Origin: DATGFK01 sp040007395
Lineage (GTDB): Bacteria; Chloroflexota; Anaerolineae; Aggregatilineales; UBA2796
Assembly: GCA_040007395.1 (NCBI GenBank)
Contig: JBDTVG010000258.1
Location: forward strand, 1-17,495
Length of the DNA stretch: 17,495 bases
Direction: 5' to 3'
Shown here: positions 14,643 through 17,495 of the stretch, one piece after another
Layout: each line of letters starts with the position of its first letter
Numbering within the stretch: the stretch's first letter is position 1
Program-made: the position numbers and the translations under genes
The notes under the pieces: model-generated
The model's database searches: none
Seen by the model: the letters and a program-made list of their open reading frames with translations, nothing else
What the model was told of the DNA's origin: nothing

Positions 14643-14824
14643 CAGTATGTTTACACAAACGATTTGTAGAATCAAGAATCATATTATTGGGAAACCACCT
14701 CGATTTTCATACGAAATGGGAACATACACCTATGTCATTCCCCCGCGCATCGTTGTAAAATCGTTTCAGTCGGGCGATCCAGCAAACTACAAACCAGCAG
14801 TTCATCGCTCCTCACCGTCGCTGG

Positions 14825-14853
14825 TTGCCGACTGGATCGCATAGGTCTACAAT
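14825..14853 (+). promoter_or_regulatory. Promoter candidate of the multi-sensor gene
   Basis: TTGCCG (14825-14830), a 17-bp spacer and TACAAT (14848-14853) form a fair sigma70-like promoter, with a leader of about 38 bases to the ATG. The rest of the 14643-14898 gap shows no supported gene or structure. Confidence 0.4.
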
Positions 14854-14898
14854 TACTCAACGACGCGCTCGTTATAACCAACAAGTAGCAATCCCTTC

Positions 14899-17495
14899 AT
14901 GCCAACACGAATTCTTGTGGTAGATGACCAACCCGCCGAACTCACTCCTGTTCTTAACTGGTTTAACCAAGAAGGATATGAGGTTACGGTAATCGAGAAC
15001 GGCGATGAGGCATTAATGGCTGCCGAACAAACACAGCCGGATCTGATGCTGATCGATAGTGCCATGCCCGGTCTGAGCGGCGTGGAGACTTGCCAACGGT
15101 TGCGCCGCAATGCCAACACTGCCCAAATCCCGCTTGTGCTAGTGACAAATCTAGCACCGAATGAAGCACGCGCCGCCTGCTTTCAGTCTGGAGCCAACGA
15201 ATTTATCAGCAGACCGATCAAACTGCTTGAACTGCGCGACCGCATCAATTTTATTCTCAACCCAGCAACGGTGGCACTGGGCGAAAACACCCGTCTGCTG
15301 GAAGAAACTTGTCAGGCGGCCTTGACGGTTTTGCCCTGCAATGTGGCGTGGCTGCTTACCATCGACGACACGATGTTAAACAGCCGCATGATCGCGACAG
15401 ACCGAGGACGCACCCCCAACAGTGCAGGCGAGGTCTTTCTTCGGTTAGTCTCAGGTGGGGCAGTGGGCAACCCCGCCTTTCCGCTGATCGCAGGCGATAA
15501 CCCGCTGGCAGAAGTTGTGCTAAATGCTTCGCCGCTGGTCAATATCGCCCTGCAAGAGATCCAATCCGCCACAGGTGGCGGGCCGTTATTCCGGGCGTTA
15601 AGTGGCTTGCGGTTGAGCTATGCTCATTTCCTCCCACTTTCGGCACGGGGTCAGATCACGGGCATGTTGGTGTTGGCCTCGAAGGAAGCCCACGACATAA
15701 GCACTGTGCACGGTCAACGGCTGATCACCACGCTGGTCAATCAGGCTTCCACTGTCGTTGAGAATGCCCGCCTCGTCAGCGATCTGGCTGCCCGTCAAGA
15801 GCAAATGCGGATTGAACAAAGCTTCCGCAAAATGGTACTCGATACGATGGGTGATGGACTGGTGGTGATCGACACCGAAGCCACGATCACCTATGCCAAT
15901 AACCGTTTACTGCGGATGACAGGTTATACCCGCAGCCAACTCTACGGGCAAAGCGTCGGCATCATCTTCCATCTGACAGGCCGCGATGCACTGGTGACTA
16001 GCCTTAAACGTCAAACCCGATCAACGCTTAGTTTTTTCCAGCAGCTTGCCACCAAGTCTGGGCAAGTGTTACCCGTGCTCATGTCACGCGCCAGCCGCGT
16101 CCCCACCGAAAGCAGCGAGAGTAGCACGGTATTAGTACTCAGCGATATTTCTGAGCAGAAACGGCGTGAACAGGAACTTGAATGGCAAAGTGAACGACTG
16201 CGGGCGCTGAACCGTGCGGCGCAGGGCATTACTTCGGCCTTAACCGTGAGCGATGCGATCACGCTGATGTTGGAGGCGACTATCGAGATCGTGCAGGCAA
16301 CGAGCGCCTGTCTATTTCTCAGGGACGAATCGCAACCGGATGTCTATAGCGTCGTTTCCGCTACGGGGCCACAAGCCGCCATGCTTAACTTGCTGTGGGT
16401 TCATTCCGGCGAAGGCATCGCCGGACGAGTTGTCCGCGATCATCACTCGGCGCTAGTGCCTGTGGTGGAAACCGAAGCCCGCCAGATCGAACGGGTTGGC
16501 AATTCGGTGATCGCCGTTCCACTGCTGCTCATGGATCTAGTCATCGGTGTATTGGAAGGTGTCAATAAAACCGAAGGCCAATTTACCCAAGACGATCTCG
16601 AAATTCTGGAAAATCTCGCCGCGTCGGGTTCAGTGGCGATTGAGAATGCGCGGCTGTTTGGGCAAATGCAGCGCCGCATGAACGAACTGAATACGCTGCT
16701 GGAAGCCAGCGCCGCCGTTTCTTCCACACTCGAAATTGACCGGGTGTTGGAACTGGTCTCGCGGCGCTTGGTGGAAGCCCTAAATGTCGTCCGCTGTCAG
16801 GTTAGCCGATGGAATCAGACAGGCAATAAACTGGATGTGATGGCGGAAGTGTGCAACGCTTATTGGGAGCCAGACAAAGGCCCGCTGCGTCCTGAACCGC
16901 TCACGACACTGCTCGGAGATATTGTCCGAAGTGGTCAACCAGTCCGCTATCGACGCGAAGCGCCCGATCAGGACAAACGAATGCAGGAGCATCTTTTAGA
17001 GATCGGGATGGACAACGCCTTGCTTGTGCCGCTGCGTTACGACCAGACTATCATTGGGCTGGTCGAACTGTACAGCACCAATGAGCAGGCACCCTTCACC
17101 GAAAAAACGATTGCTTCCGTTGAAAAAGCGATTGTGCATTGGCGCAAACAGGTCAAGAAAGAGTACGCCGATAACTGGCAAGATCGCGACAGCCTGACGA
17201 CCCTATACGGCGAGATTAGCCATGCTGCTGACGCGGCATGGTGTATTGTTGCGTCATGCGAAGGTCAGATCATCCGATCCTTGCGTGAGATCGGCTTTGT
17301 GTTATATAACGACGAGTTAGGCGTTAGCTATCCGCTGGATCACTATATGGCGATGACTTACAGCTTGAAGCAGGGCGCACCCGTCACGCTGCACCCCGAT
17401 ACTCCCGAAGGCGATGCGGTCGAACGGGTACTGATGGCGCAAAGTGGAACAAGTACCGGGTTAATCGTACCGCTGTTGGTGCGCGGCGAGGCAGT
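14899..17495 (+). CDS. REC-GAF-PAS-GAF multi-sensor signalling protein (3' end beyond window)
   Basis: An uninterrupted frame runs from ATG 14899 to the window edge (865 codons) without a stop. A receiver domain (residues 3-120) has D9-D10 and phospho-acceptor D53 (LMLIDSAMPGLSGVE), but the usual Lys before Pro is Arg105 (FISRP). Then come a GAF-like domain (about 130-290), a PAS domain (about 308-430, VLDTMGDGLVVIDTEATITYAN), a second GAF (about 445-590), a third (about 595-750) and the start of a fourth (from about 764). GAF domains end in the usual VENARL / IENARLF helices. Such proteins are usually histidine kinases, cyclic-di-GMP enzymes or PP2C-type phosphatases, but the output module is past the edge. 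No signal peptide or membrane helix is seen, so it should be cytoplasmic. Confidence 0.9.
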   Translation, partial: MPTRILVVDDQPAELTPVLNWFNQEGYEVTVIENGDEALMAAEQTQPDLMLIDSAMPGLSGVETCQRLRRNANTAQIPLVLVTNLAPNEARAACFQSGANEFISRPIKLLELRDRINFILNPATVALGENTRLLEETCQAALTVLPCNVAWLLTIDDTMLNSRMIATDRGRTPNSAGEVFLRLVSGGAVGNPAFPLIAGDNPLAEVVLNASPLVNIALQEIQSATGGGPLFRALSGLRLSYAHFLPLSARGQITGMLVLASKEAHDISTVHGQRLITTLVNQASTVVENARLVSDLAARQEQMRIEQSFRKMVLDTMGDGLVVIDTEATITYANNRLLRMTGYTRSQLYGQSVGIIFHLTGRDALVTSLKRQTRSTLSFFQQLATKSGQVLPVLMSRASRVPTESSESSTVLVLSDISEQKRREQELEWQSERLRALNRAAQGITSALTVSDAITLMLEATIEIVQATSACLFLRDESQPDVYSVVSATGPQAAMLNLLWVHSGEGIAGRVVRDHHSALVPVVETEARQIERVGNSVIAVPLLLMDLVIGVLEGVNKTEGQFTQDDLEILENLAASGSVAIENARLFGQMQRRMNELNTLLEASAAVSSTLEIDRVLELVSRRLVEALNVVRCQVSRWNQTGNKLDVMAEVCNAYWEPDKGPLRPEPLTTLLGDIVRSGQPVRYRREAPDQDKRMQEHLLEIGMDNALLVPLRYDQTIIGLVELYSTNEQAPFTEKTIASVEKAIVHWRKQVKKEYADNWQDRDSLTTLYGEISHAADAAWCIVASCEGQIIRSLREIGFVLYNDELGVSYPLDHYMAMTYSLKQGAPVTLHPDTPEGDAVERVLMAQSGTSTGLIVPLLVRGEA

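Larger units (their letters stand above)
13681..14650 (+). mobile_element. Decayed IS200/IS605-group (IS1341-type, tnpB-only) element
   Basis: The element contains a broken tnpB and no tnpA. A left-end hairpin (13689-13716) and a right-end hairpin (14623-14642) resemble the subterminal structures of this group. There are no terminal inverted repeats or target duplications, as expected for single-strand transposition. Exact ends are estimated from the hairpins and may be off by tens of bases. Confidence 0.7.

Noticed and set aside
14647..14844. Plus-strand open frame of 65 codons after the IS right end
   Set aside because: There is no ribosome binding site or recognisable domain, and its composition is unlike the neighbouring genes. 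It is most likely chance.

Overview
The window is a gene-dense bacterial chromosome segment of moderate GC, with no rRNA, tRNA or CRISPR array. The best guess at the host is a Chloroflexota (Anaerolineae-like) bacterium. The pointers are a membrane-anchored WD40 protein with a long Ala/Asn/Thr-rich repeat stalk and Pro/Thr tail, a large REC-GAF-PAS-GAF multi-sensor protein, and an IS1341-type tnpB remnant. This is inference from protein style, with no marker gene to confirm it.

Layout. (1) 1-809: a small plus-strand HEAT-repeat protein behind a good -10 box. (2) 919-4218, all minus strand: an Nramp Mn2+/Fe2+ transporter, an ArfB-type ribosome-rescue hydrolase, an AraC-type regulator and a DHFR/RibD-fold reductase. 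The transporter has a near-consensus promoter followed at once by a DtxR/MntR/IdeR-like operator, so metal-responsive control is likely. (3) 4412-9313, all minus strand: a tight operon of an AlgI/DltB-like MBOAT O-acyltransferase, two tandemly duplicated AlgJ/DltD-like SGNH proteins and a polytopic membrane protein that may be a GT-C-type glycosyltransferase. The first gene overlaps the second by 14 bp and the third overlaps the fourth by 4 bp. This looks like a system that O-acylates an extracytoplasmic glycan. Its 3' end carries an unusual nested and interleaved set of inverted repeats around the last stop codon. (4) 9629-13355, plus strand: an OmpR-type response regulator without an adjacent kinase, then a 932-residue single-pass membrane protein with eleven 14-residue repeats and 14 WD40 blades. 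(5) About 13681-14650: a decayed IS200/IS605-group element with a broken tnpB but recognisable left- and right-end hairpins. (6) 14899 to the right edge: the first 865 codons of a REC-GAF-PAS-GAF-GAF-GAF protein that runs off the window.

How the parts may work together. Regions 4 and 6 supply signalling proteins, and the gene after the window edge or the missing C-terminus may hold the output module. Region 3 modifies the cell surface. Region 2 handles divalent metal uptake and its neighbours. No known defence or biosynthetic system was recognised. The strongest unexplained signals are the RNA/DNA structure at 4354-4483, the doubled SGNH partner in the acylation operon, and the repeat stalk joined to a double propeller.
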